A stretch of 64,000 bases of DNA, from positions 310,001 to 374,000 of the forward strand of contig NZ_MAUJ01000001.1 of assembly GCF_001696455.1 (NCBI RefSeq), given 5' to 3'. Both the position numbers and the translations under genes were made by a program. A model generated the notes under the pieces. That model made no database searches and had not been told where the DNA came from. It was given only the letters and a program-made list of their open reading frames with translations. Shown here one piece after another: positions 46,610 through 55,416 of this stretch (within the stretch, counting starts at the first letter, position 1; the number at the start of each line of letters is the position of its first letter). This stretch comes from Pseudoalteromonas luteoviolacea. Its GTDB lineage: Bacteria > Pseudomonadota > Gammaproteobacteria > Enterobacterales > Alteromonadaceae.

Positions 46610-49600
46610 TTATACAGCCGCTCTAACAGCTTCTGACAGCACATGGCAGTAGTGCGTTGCAAGTAATTCATCAAGGTCGCGGTATTGTGTGAGCGCATTT
46701 CTAGCCTGCATATCTCGGTGTAAGATCCAAACGCTGGTACCAAGCGCATCGGTATCCCAAACTTCTCGCAGTGACAAGGCATCTTTGTAGTCCTGAATAC
46801 GTTTTTGTGCGACTAAACAGCTGAGCGCGGTGTCGTCGTAGCTTGCAAGTGCTTCTTTGGCATCCTTTGCTAGGGCATCCCCCAATTTATGATCTAAGGT
46901 ATCAAACAAGTATTGCGCGCTTACCTCACTAAACCCTTGAGATTGCTGCTTAAATGCAACCTGCTCTCCTCGGTGGAGTATGCCTGCATGAACAATGTAT
47001 TGATAAATTAACGATGAGTCTCTATCTCCGTAATCAGGGAGTTGACCATCAAACAAGCAAAGGTTTGTGTGTTGATACGCTTTGTAGGCTTGTTGAATAC
47101 TGTTTAGGGATTTGTGCCCCCAATCTACGGCCAGCTCCTCTAACATGGCGCGCCTGTCAAGTTGCTCAGCAATGTTTTCTGCGCAGTGATATTGGTATAG
47201 CGCATTAGGAATAAGCACATAAAAGTGCTGCCTAGATTGCTGCCAATTATTCAGCAAGTGAGTAGCCAAAGCTGATTGGGTTGCGTCTATGTGACTTTGT
47301 AAATGCTGAAGTAGTGCCAATTCTTGACCTTGGCAAAGTGCATCTGGTTGCGCTATTTGTATTGCCGTTACGGAGTCCTTTGAGCATAATTGCGCGATAT
47401 TGCCAGACGGATCATATTGATAGGCTGTACCACCGCTCATACCATTACCAAATCCTTTGCCATAGTCTCCAAGGTTAATAATGGAACCATTGGTCATATA
47501 TTCACAGCAAAAATCACCAACGCCTTCAATCACAGCCACTGCACCGGAGTTTCTTACTCCAAATCTATCACCCGCTTGACCATTCACATATAGTTGACCG
47601 CCAGTCGCGCCAAAGAGTGCGAAATTACCTATAAGTACGTCCTCGGCGAGTGGATTCCCTTCGCTGGCGATGACAATTTTTCCGCCACTTGCTCCTTTTC
47701 CTACCCCGTCATTACACGTGCCCTGATGGTGTAATACCATGCCAGAGTTGATAAATGCGCCATAACTTTGACCGGCAGAGCCACAAGTATTGATTTTTAC
47801 ACTATTTGGTTTGAGCACGACGCGACCATTGTCTAACCTCATAATGGCCGGGTGCTCAGCAATTTGCGTTTCATTTAGCTGGTAATTTAGCTTACGTTCA
47901 ATATCGATTGCTAATTGACCGCCAACGGTTTTATTACAATTGTCGAGCGTCAGCGCCTTTGATTCAAAGCTTGTGCTAGTGCTAGAAAATAAGTGTGTAT
48001 TGAGTTCTTTTAGCCAAGCATCGTCCGGCGCAAAATTGGCTTCAAGATAGACTGGGTTTGCTATTTTGACGTACTCAACAGGGCGCAGCATTGCCGTCAT
48101 GTCTAGTTTTCCAACCATGGCCGGGTGAGATACGAGGTGCAGTAAATCTGAACGTCCGCGAATGTCACGTAATGACGTAAAACCAATACTCGCTAAGAAC
48201 TCACGTACTTCATGCGCTACATTCATAAAGTATTGGGCAAGCGCTCTTGGGTCACCACTGTATACCTCTGGGTTGGTGGTCAGTCCTGCGGGGCATTTCA
48301 AGTTGCAGTTTTTAGCCATCACACATTTGAGCATCATCAACGCTGTAGTACCGAACTCAAATGAATCGCCACCGAGCATGGCTGACTTAATGACGTCACT
48401 GCCCGTTTGGTGGGCATTCGAGCAGCGCAGTGTAATTTTGTCTCGAAGACCGTTTTCACTCAGCGCTTGGTGCACTTCAGCGATACCGATATCTGCTGCG
48501 CGTCCGGTATGTTTGAGGCTGGTCACTTGCGCTGCGCCAGTTCCCCCTGTATTACCCGCCACGTTAATAACATCGGCCCCAGCTTTTGCGACACCCACAG
48601 CGATAGTGCCGATACCCTCCGATGATACCAATTTCACGATGACGCGGACCCTTGCGGCTTTGGCATCGTGAATCAGCTGACCTAAGTCTTCTATTGAGTA
48701 GGTGTCATGGTGTGGAGGAGGGGATACGAGCTCAACGCCGGGTGTGCCGCCACGTGCTGCGGCAATAACGACATTCACTTTGGGTGCTGGCAGCTGGCCG
48801 CCTTCTCCGGGTTTCGCTCCTTGGCCTATTTTTATTTCTATCTCTTGTAACGCGGGATCAGCTAAATAGCCAGTCCAAACGCCAAATCGACCGGACGCAA
48901 ACTGTTTAATCTTACTGGCTTTGACTGTGTTATAGCGACGCGAGTTTTCGCCACCTTCGCCTGAGTTACTCATTGCGCCAGCAATATTCGTTCCTTGCGC
49001 GACGGCCTCATGGGCTTTTTCGACTAATGCGCCATGACTCATTGCGCCGGAAGCAAAAGTGGCGGTGATTTCGTGCGCGGGCTGAACTTGTTCTAATGGG
49101 ATCGAATTCCGTGCTGTGCAGAGCTTGGCGCACAATGTATCCAAGGTTGAGTTGGTTCTGGTTTCAATGAGAATTTTGTCCAAAGCCGGGACTATTTCGT
49201 ACACTTCAGCTTCATACAGTGTATTTAGCGCCAATGCTAATTGCTGGTGAACATCATCGGACTTTGACGTATGACATAACAGCCACTTTTGCTGTGAAAT
49301 CGCCTCGACCATTAAGCCTCTAATATGGACATTGTATGAACCAGAGGCGTCAATAAAAGACAGGGCATCAACAAATTCTTTAGCGCTTTGCAATTGCGAG
49401 AAATCCAAAGGCAGCGCCAATACGTCGCGAAGCGCTGCGGGTCTATGGTGGCGCTCATGCATTAAGTTTTTACTGAACGCTCGATAGGCTTGTGTCACTC
49501 TAAACTGCGCAATTTGCTCTGGTGTCCTTGCTTCGAAACCGAGGTCTTTGTAGCCATTGTCTTGTGGCAAAATAACCCCGGTATCATGAGACTCGAGTTG

Positions 49601-52039
49601 CGATTCGTCGACATATTGTATGCGCTCCTGAGTCATATTAATGTATTCGCGCACTGCGGTGGTACCAAAGCTATGACCGGCACCTTGTGCCCGCTCTTTA
49701 AATAGACCCAGTACTGGAATCTGGTCTTCTGCCTGCACGTCGAATACTTTTTTGTGCCAATTGATGGCGCTCTGTGCAAGGTCTTTGAATCTTGCGCCGC
49801 CCACTGGTGAGTGAATATTTGGAAATATGGCTTTTAGCAATGGGTCTTGGGTGTCGATGAAGTTAGCTTCGAAAAATTCTCCTCCGATGTAACTTTCTAC
49901 AGTACAAAGACCAAATTTCCCCATCGTTTTCATCAACGCTTTTTCTACCGCTTTTTGATACCTCGCTAGGCCGTTTAAAATATCATTGTCATTCTGGAAC
50001 AATTCAATAGCACGATTGTGCACAGTAATAGGGCAAACGGCGGATGCACCAAACCCAAGCAAGCAGGCTATATCATGGGTACTTGCGGCTTGTCCTGTGT
50101 GACATATTAGGCTGGTATTAAATCTCAGCCCTTCAGATATGAGTTTTTGGTTAATCGCTGCAATCGCAAGCAGCGCGGGAATAGCCCCTTGCTGGTGGGT
50201 CACATTTTGATCGCTCAAAATGATCACGTCACAGCCAGAGTTCACTAATTCCTCCGCACGAGCGGCCAGTGTTTTGATGGCATCTAAAAGTTGAGGCTGA
50301 TGATCTGTTTGCGTAATGTCAATATGAAACAGCATGGGTAAGACTTCAACTCTAAGTGCAGATTGATTTGTGATCTTCGCTAAATCATGGGGCTGCAAAA
50401 TAGGTGAATCGAGTACGATTTGGCGATGGCTTGTCGGGCAGATATTGGGCTTTGGCCCCAGTGCAACCCTAAGTGTCATGCCGTCGGCCTCTCTAATGCT
50501 ATCAAGCGGGGGGTTAGTTACCTGCGCAAAGCGCTGGCTGAAGTATCGCGATACACCGCCTTCTTCTTTGGTAAGCACATTTGGCGCTAAGCCATAACCC
50601 ATTGCGGAAATCTTTTCTGAACCGTCTTGCAACATAGGGTCTAGCATGAACTTGAAGCTTTCTTGGTTCATGCTAAAGGCAACATGTTGGGCTGTAATGC
50701 TTAAATGTGGATTCTTGGCAACGTCCGTCAGTGAAACCTGCGGTAGTTCCGCGAGTTTAATTCGCGCTTGACGAAGCAATTCGGCGTAGTCTTTTTGCTT
50801 GGCAAGCTCTTCTAAAATTTGTTGGGTATATTTTATTTGCTTTGAGGCATGGTCAAATACAATCATGCCACCGGCTTCAATACGGCCGCGTCGAATGATA
50901 TCTGACGGATCAAAGTCAATTTGGCCCGCTTCACTCATTACAGCCAAGTAGTCATGCGTTTCTACACTTCTGAGCGGTCTTAAACCGAGCCTGTCGAGCC
51001 TTGCACCGACTTTGACGCCATCGCCGAATATAAAAGCAGCTGGCCCGTCGTTTTTTTCCTCATAGAGAGAGAAGTACTCCAGCATTGATTTCACTGAGGC
51101 AGGGAGCCCGTGGTCGTTTTCCCACGCGGGAGGCATCATTGCTAAGGCTGCGACATCAATTGGCATTTGATCTTCGATCACACGGCGGGCAAGTGTTTGG
51201 TCTAATCGTGCAGAATCAGACTGGCCTTGAGGGAATATCAAGCGTTTATTTTTATATTTCGCGATGGCATTTTCACTTAGCCTATTTTTGCGGTCGGTAT
51301 TAAGTTCACCATTGTGAGCCATGCGTCTGAAGGGCTGCGCAAACATGGGGTTGGGTGCAGTGTTGGTCGAAAATCGAGTATGAAAAAAAAGCGTGTGAAT
51401 TTGCTGCTCGGGAGCACTGAGATCGGCAAAGTAGGGGATAACTTCCCAGCTATTTAATCGTCCTTTGAGTACTTGAGTTCTGGAGCTCATCGACAAAGGA
51501 TATAAGCCCGCATACTGAGGCTCAGTAAATGCGTGCATTTCAATCTCTTCAAGCGCTTCATGGATAAGCGACTCAAAGACAGTTTGATCTGCTATGTGAC
51601 TAGGGCGCAAAAAGACGATTTGCTTAATTGTCAATTGCGCTTTTTGGCTGGCTGAATTGACCGCTTTTGGGTTGGTTTTTACAGTGCGAACTTTTATAAC
51701 CGATAGTTCATATGTCGCTAATTTCTCCAATATGAGTGACAGGGCCAATTCATTACTGGCTTGATCATTAGGCAGAAAAAAATTTGCGACGCCAAACGCT
51801 CCTAACGTTAAGTTTGGCCTTTCGGTCACTTTTCTAAAAAATGTGAGAGATAAATCAATATTTACACCAGCACCATCGCCAATTCCTTCAGCATTCATTC
51901 CGCCTCTATGCGGAATTCTACACAGTGCTTGATGTGCGTGTTTAATCAATTGATGAGTTGGTAAGCTCTGCTTGTGGGTTATAAAGCCAACACCACAGCT
52001 AGACTTATCTAGGTCTCTATCGAATAAATATCGTTTCAT
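46610..52039 (-). CDS. gltB: Glutamate synthase large subunit with C-terminal extension
   Basis: 1809 residues, longer than E. coli GltB. After a 14-residue propeptide the nucleophile Cys15 (SSCGVGF) begins the glutamine amidotransferase domain. The central and FMN domains follow, with GEGGENSRRYN, the iron-sulfur site CVMAKNCNLKCPAG near 1237-1250 and the GXGXG beta-helix near 1400-1540. About 175 extra residues at the end have no known likeness. It makes two glutamates from glutamine and 2-oxoglutarate. No gltD is adjacent; a diflavin reductase gene follows instead. Confidence 0.93.
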   Translation of the reverse strand: MKRYLFDRDLDKSSCGVGFITHKQSLPTHQLIKHAHQALCRIPHRGGMNAEGIGDGAGVNIDLSLTFFRKVTERPNLTLGAFGVANFFLPNDQASNELALSLILEKLATYELSVIKVRTVKTNPKAVNSASQKAQLTIKQIVFLRPSHIADQTVFESLIHEALEEIEMHAFTEPQYAGLYPLSMSSRTQVLKGRLNSWEVIPYFADLSAPEQQIHTLFFHTRFSTNTAPNPMFAQPFRRMAHNGELNTDRKNRLSENAIAKYKNKRLIFPQGQSDSARLDQTLARRVIEDQMPIDVAALAMMPPAWENDHGLPASVKSMLEYFSLYEEKNDGPAAFIFGDGVKVGARLDRLGLRPLRSVETHDYLAVMSEAGQIDFDPSDIIRRGRIEAGGMIVFDHASKQIKYTQQILEELAKQKDYAELLRQARIKLAELPQVSLTDVAKNPHLSITAQHVAFSMNQESFKFMLDPMLQDGSEKISAMGYGLAPNVLTKEEGGVSRYFSQRFAQVTNPPLDSIREADGMTLRVALGPKPNICPTSHRQIVLDSPILQPHDLAKITNQSALRVEVLPMLFHIDITQTDHQPQLLDAIKTLAARAEELVNSGCDVIILSDQNVTHQQGAIPALLAIAAINQKLISEGLRFNTSLICHTGQAASTHDIACLLGFGASAVCPITVHNRAIELFQNDNDILNGLARYQKAVEKALMKTMGKFGLCTVESYIGGEFFEANFIDTQDPLLKAIFPNIHSPVGGARFKDLAQSAINWHKKVFDVQAEDQIPVLGLFKERAQGAGHSFGTTAVREYINMTQERIQYVDESQLESHDTGVILPQDNGYKDLGFEARTPEQIAQFRVTQAYRAFSKNLMHERHHRPAALRDVLALPLDFSQLQSAKEFVDALSFIDASGSYNVHIRGLMVEAISQQKWLLCHTSKSDDVHQQLALALNTLYEAEVYEIVPALDKILIETRTNSTLDTLCAKLCTARNSIPLEQVQPAHEITATFASGAMSHGALVEKAHEAVAQGTNIAGAMSNSGEGGENSRRYNTVKASKIKQFASGRFGVWTGYLADPALQEIEIKIGQGAKPGEGGQLPAPKVNVVIAAARGGTPGVELVSPPPHHDTYSIEDLGQLIHDAKAARVRVIVKLVSSEGIGTIAVGVAKAGADVINVAGNTGGTGAAQVTSLKHTGRAADIGIAEVHQALSENGLRDKITLRCSNAHQTGSDVIKSAMLGGDSFEFGTTALMMLKCVMAKNCNLKCPAGLTTNPEVYSGDPRALAQYFMNVAHEVREFLASIGFTSLRDIRGRSDLLHLVSHPAMVGKLDMTAMLRPVEYVKIANPVYLEANFAPDDAWLKELNTHLFSSTSTSFESKALTLDNCNKTVGGQLAIDIERKLNYQLNETQIAEHPAIMRLDNGRVVLKPNSVKINTCGSAGQSYGAFINSGMVLHHQGTCNDGVGKGASGGKIVIASEGNPLAEDVLIGNFALFGATGGQLYVNGQAGDRFGVRNSGAVAVIEGVGDFCCEYMTNGSIINLGDYGKGFGNGMSGGTAYQYDPSGNIAQLCSKDSVTAIQIAQPDALCQGQELALLQHLQSHIDATQSALATHLLNNWQQSRQHFYVLIPNALYQYHCAENIAEQLDRRAMLEELAVDWGHKSLNSIQQAYKAYQHTNLCLFDGQLPDYGDRDSSLIYQYIVHAGILHRGEQVAFKQQSQGFSEVSAQYLFDTLDHKLGDALAKDAKEALASYDDTALSCLVAQKRIQDYKDALSLREVWDTDALGTSVWILHRDMQARNALTQYRDLDELLATHYCHVLSEAVRAAV

Positions 52040-52442
52040 AGTGTACCCAATTCAGTAAAACGGGTGTGCTCACTGTGATTTTAAGCGTGCACAGTGCGCT
52101 ACACATTTTTTAAGCAGGCCTTTCAAAGTATATTTTTGTGAATTTATATGCAAATGATAAATATTTGTATTCAATAATATTGAGTTGTTTATGCTTTTTA
52201 GACATGGGGAGGTTGCAATGCTTAATATTTAATTCATTGTTTTAAATGTGGTTTTTTGTTTGGTGTTGACTGTTTGGTATGTTTATGAATATTTTTCATT
52301 CAATTGAATTTGTATTTTGTCGGGGCTGTGTGGTGGCAATCTTTCAATTTTTTCACTTTGTACCTATCAATCATCATACGATCGTATTAACTGGGAAATT
52401 AGACTTGATGTGCCAAATCGACTGTGTTAGCTTTTGTTTGTT
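52040..52442. other. Regulatory region between gltB and the trpS leader
   Basis: AT-rich with no gene. Promoters for divergent gltB and trpS must lie here. A perfect 12-bp palindrome ATACGATCGTAT is at 52376-52387. TTGACT at 52266-52271 with ATATTT 17 bases on is one possible plus-strand promoter. A strong GGGGAGG precedes a four-codon frame at 52217-52231, probably by chance. Confidence 0.45.
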
Positions 52443-52499
52443 ATGAATATTTTATCAAACTTACGACACATCACAATTTCTTGGTGGCGCTCTTATTAG
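52443..52499 (+). CDS. Trp-rich leader peptide of trpS
   Basis: An 18-residue frame, ATG to TAG, ending Ser-Trp-Trp-Arg-Ser-Tyr. Two adjacent TGG codons (52482-52487) just before the stop, and the WWR(S/T) ending, match the classic trp leader peptide of enterobacteria (WWRTS). The downstream RNA can form competing hairpins. No clear ribosome site precedes the ATG, which is the weak point. Too short for ordinary gene calling. Confidence 0.7.
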   Translation: MNILSNLRHITISWWRSY

Positions 52500-52593
52500 A
52501 GCGGCGCTTGAATACACGTGTTCAACTGCTGCCGAAAGGTAATAGTTGACATGAACACTGTCTCTTTCGGTAGCAAACAAAATAAGGAGACAG
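52482..52593 (+). promoter_or_regulatory. Candidate tryptophan-responsive attenuator of trpS
   Basis: Four segments pair in two ways. 1:2 is CGCTCT (52488-93) with AGAGCG (52498-503). 2:3 pairs 52501-512 with 52521-532, eleven of twelve positions. 3:4 pairs 52527-538 with 52564-575, twelve positions including one G-U. In addition 52558-567 can pair with 52584-593 and cover the AAGGAG of trpS. 2:3 excludes 3:4, and 3:4 excludes the site-covering stem. No T run follows, so control at translation is more likely than termination. Confidence 0.7.
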
Positions 52594-52595
52594 AC

Positions 52596-53594
52596 ATGAA
52601 ACATACCATTCTTACCGGTGACAGACCAACAGGACCTTTGCATTTAGGCCATTATGTAGGCTCTTTAAAGCACCGTATTTCGTTGCAATCCCAACATGAT
52701 CAAACCATTCTAATCGCTGATATGCAGGGGTTGACCGATAACGGCCACAACCCTCAGAAAGTTGCTGATAACATATACAATGTGATGGCTGACTATCTTG
52801 CTGTCGGGATCAATCCAGAAGAAACAACCATCTGCTTACAGTCGGCATTACCCGCATTGGCTGAGCTAAGTATGTATTATGCAAACCTTGTGAGTGTGTC
52901 ACGGTTAGAGCGCAATCCGACGGTAAAAGCTGAGATCGCAAGCAAAGACTTCGGCACGTCAATTCCCGCGGGCTTCCTAAACTATCCTATCAGCCAAGCT
53001 GCTGATATCACCGCCTTTGACGCAACCTTAGTGCCTGTTGGTGAAGATCAACTTCCCATGCTTGAACTAACAAACGAAATTGTACGTAAGCTCAATAGCG
53101 TAGCTAAACAGCAAGTACTAGTAGAAGCAAAGCCACTCCTGAGTGAGGTTTCAAGGTTACCTGGCGTAGATGGCAAAGCTAAGATGTCAAAGTCGCTGGG
53201 TAACGTCATTACCTTTGGTAGCAGTGATGATGAAATCGTTAAGGCTGTACGGGCGATGTACACGGACCCAAATCACATCCGGGTGGACGATCCAGGCCAA
53301 GTTGAAGGGAATGTGGTTTTTACATATTTAGATGCTTTTCATGATGACAAAGAGTATGTAGCAACGCTTAAAGCGCATTATCGTCGAGGTGGATTAGGTG
53401 ACAGCAAATTAAAGGGGATTTTGGCAGATTGTTTGGTGAACCTAATTACGCCAATACGGGCTAGACGTGAAACCTTTCTATCAGACCCTACACAACTACG
53501 TGAAATATTAAAAGCAGGTACAGAGAGAGCGGATCAGCAGTCTCAACAAGTGCTCAATCGAGTAAAAGATGCGTTTGGATTAAATGTACTTTGA
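52596..53594 (+). CDS. trpS: Tryptophanyl-tRNA synthetase
   Basis: 332 residues from the ATG at 52596 with AAGGAG 6 bases before it; in-frame ATG 52551 and GTG 52518 are less likely starts but sit in the control hairpins. Class I motifs are HLGH at residues 16-19 and AKMSKS near 196-201. The opening ILTGDRPTGPLHLGHYVG and SMYYANLVSVSRLERNPTVK resemble the Firmicutes (streptococcal) type more than the E. coli type. It charges tRNA-Trp. It may be a second, inhibitor-tolerant copy. It converges on vioE. Confidence 0.93.
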   Translation: MKHTILTGDRPTGPLHLGHYVGSLKHRISLQSQHDQTILIADMQGLTDNGHNPQKVADNIYNVMADYLAVGINPEETTICLQSALPALAELSMYYANLVSVSRLERNPTVKAEIASKDFGTSIPAGFLNYPISQAADITAFDATLVPVGEDQLPMLELTNEIVRKLNSVAKQQVLVEAKPLLSEVSRLPGVDGKAKMSKSLGNVITFGSSDDEIVKAVRAMYTDPNHIRVDDPGQVEGNVVFTYLDAFHDDKEYVATLKAHYRRGGLGDSKLKGILADCLVNLITPIRARRETFLSDPTQLREILKAGTERADQQSQQVLNRVKDAFGLNVL

Positions 53595-53618
53595 AAGGGG
53601 AGTTACCGTGTTATGTGA

Positions 53619-53648
53619 CCGACCACAATAAATTAAAATTGTGGCCGG
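53619..53648. terminator. Shared hairpin between trpS and vioE
   Basis: CCGACCACAAT pairs with ATTGTGGCCGG, ten of eleven positions, across an eight-base A/T loop. It sits in the 84-base gap between the two convergent stops. No T run is present. Confidence 0.6.
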
Positions 53649-53678
53649 CACGCCTCATTCCCAATGTTACTTGGTATT

Positions 53679-54260
53679 TTATGCTTGCTTCAAGGGTTCA
53701 TGCTTGAAGATATCTGCATCGATTTCTCTAGTATTGAAGTTAGGAAAATCTCTCACAGATGCCATGACCTGAGGGTCACCGGTAACCATTCTAAGCAGCT
53801 CATTGGTACCCACTTTTAAATAATAGGTAGCCGGACCTTTGCCATTTGGTCTCTGGAAGTGCCAAATATCAGCCTCAAATCCCAGTACATCGCAAGTGCC
53901 TTGATGCTCAGCATTGCACGTTTGCAATACATCTTGCATTAAAATTAGCTCATGACATGGGTCGACTTCATCATTCAGTACTTCACCTTTGAACTCGCTT
54001 TGTTTGTTCATGTGTTCACGAGAGTAGGCCACTTTTGCTTTAAATGACTCATTAGTACCAGGGTACATAATTTCTGACATCCACAATCTATGGCCTGTTT
54101 TTTCCTCGCTCCATGGGTTAAATAACCCATCGATACGACATACGCTTTTACTGTAATCAAACCAGCAATAGCCTGATGTTATGTGTTCTTCAGGTTGCAT
54201 AGGTGACCAGTAAGAAATGTAACTACTGCTCCATTGCTGTGGCAATTTGGGTGGAGTCAT
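53679..54260 (-). CDS. vioE: Violacein biosynthesis enzyme VioE
   Basis: 193 residues from the ATG at 54260, close to the Chromobacterium protein (191); a GTG at 54293 is also in frame. Highly conserved stretches are SYWSPM, SGYCWFDY, CRIDGLFNPWSE and RMVTGDP. VioE rearranges the unstable imine dimer made by VioA and VioB into protodeoxyviolaceinic acid without a cofactor, the step that diverts the path from chromopyrrolic acid. It is the last gene of the operon. Confidence 0.95.
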   Translation of the reverse strand: MTPPKLPQQWSSSYISYWSPMQPEEHITSGYCWFDYSKSVCRIDGLFNPWSEEKTGHRLWMSEIMYPGTNESFKAKVAYSREHMNKQSEFKGEVLNDEVDPCHELILMQDVLQTCNAEHQGTCDVLGFEADIWHFQRPNGKGPATYYLKVGTNELLRMVTGDPQVMASVRDFPNFNTREIDADIFKHEPLKQA

Positions 54261-54279
54261 TTGCTTGTTTAGTTCCACG

Positions 54280-55416
54280 TTACTTTTCTCCACGGTCTAA
54301 AGCTCTTTCCAATGCTTGGCCCAGTGCGGCTGGCAGTGGAGGGAGTTGACCACGTCGTTCAGCAAACCCTTGCGCAACTTCACCTGTGGATAGATGCATT
54401 CTATCCTCTACTGACTCAAACCATAAGCGGCTCACAGTGGCATGTTGATCAAACAGTTGCATTACAGGCATGACATGTTGATTAAAGTCTTCAAGTGCTG
54501 CAGTAACATTGTCTGGGTTATCGTAGACCGCTTTTACTAATATTTGTGCGCCTACAACAGCCATTGTCGTGCCGTGGCCGATGGAAAAGTGACCGGACTG
54601 GAGTGCATCACCTAAGAGTGCCACATTGCCATCGTAAGCTTTCTCATGGCTCAACGTCATAAAGTTACGCCATTTCAGACCTTCTTGTGCAATCACAGCT
54701 TTACCATCTAGCTCATCTTCAAATACCGAAGCAATAAAGCGTTCTGCATCTTCTGTCGTCATTTCATCTAAGCCAGACTTTTTATATGTCTCTTCGCTAC
54801 ATTCAACAACAAAGGTACTCATTTTGCTGGAATATTTATAAGAGTGTGCAACAAAAACACCTTTTGAATGTGCTTTAAAGATAAGGTTCATGGCATCAAA
54901 AGTTTTGGTAGTGCCGTACCACATATAGCGGTTTTTACCGAACTCTACCTTTGGCTTCAATGCGTCACGATAATAGGTTGTTGTGTGATTAAGCCCATTT
55001 GACACAACCACTAAGTCGTAGTCATTAGACGCCAACTCTGCATCTGTTAAAACTGGCTGTTCAAACTCAATGTTAATACCCAAACCAATACACATTTGGC
55101 GTAATTCTCTGACCATTGATTTTCGTTCTGCACCGCATAATGTGACACCCGTGCTTTTCATGGCACTCTGGTTGTGGTGAGTGAGTTTAAAATCTTCAAG
55201 GTACTGCGCATCTAAAGTTTCATAATTAGCAAGATACGACAGAGGATTCGCTGGATGGTGTGGGGCACGTCCAGGTAATACAACCCCCCAACCAACGACG
55301 TTATCATCGGGGTGGTTTTTCTCAATGATTTTGATATCCCAATCAGGCTTCAATCTTTTTGTTTCACTCGCAAACATCAGGCCAGAAGGGCCAGCGCCAA
55401 TCACTAAAATCTTCAT
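54280..55416 (-). CDS. vioD: FAD-dependent monooxygenase VioD
   Basis: 378 residues from the ATG at 55416, with GGGAGA upstream. The FAD motif is VIGAGPSGLMFA near residue 4, and LGWGVV-like GWGVVLPGR and LLGDALQSGHFSIGHG mark the second FAD region. VioD hydroxylates one indole ring at C5, turning protodeoxyviolaceinic acid into protoviolaceinic acid with NADPH and oxygen. Its ATG shares one base with the vioC stop, showing coupling. Family identity is clear from the whole sequence. Confidence 0.96.
   Translation of the reverse strand: MKILVIGAGPSGLMFASETKRLKPDWDIKIIEKNHPDDNVVGWGVVLPGRAPHHPANPLSYLANYETLDAQYLEDFKLTHHNQSAMKSTGVTLCGAERKSMVRELRQMCIGLGINIEFEQPVLTDAELASNDYDLVVVSNGLNHTTTYYRDALKPKVEFGKNRYMWYGTTKTFDAMNLIFKAHSKGVFVAHSYKYSSKMSTFVVECSEETYKKSGLDEMTTEDAERFIASVFEDELDGKAVIAQEGLKWRNFMTLSHEKAYDGNVALLGDALQSGHFSIGHGTTMAVVGAQILVKAVYDNPDNVTAALEDFNQHVMPVMQLFDQHATVSRLWFESVEDRMHLSTGEVAQGFAERRGQLPPLPAALGQALERALDRGEK

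Noticed and set aside
52217..52231. Four-codon frame behind GGGGAGG upstream of trpS
   Set aside because: Too short to judge, no Trp or repeated codons, and far from the trpS control region; probably chance.
52518..52595. Longer N-terminus of TrpRS from GTG 52518 or ATG 52551
   Set aside because: The family start corresponds to MKHTILTGDRPTG, and AAGGAG is ideally placed for the ATG at 52596. Kept only as a regulatory alternative.
52564..52600. Intrinsic terminator in the trpS leader
   Set aside because: The 3:4 stem is strong but no T run follows; the sequence continues AACAAAATAAGG, so a translational mechanism fits better.
53619..53648. Standard Rho-independent terminator between trpS and vioE
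   Set aside because: Good stem but no T run on either strand; recorded as a hairpin of uncertain termination strength.
54261..54293. GTG start of VioE 11 codons upstream
   Set aside because: The ATG start gives 193 residues, close to the 191 of the Chromobacterium protein; the GTG cannot be excluded.
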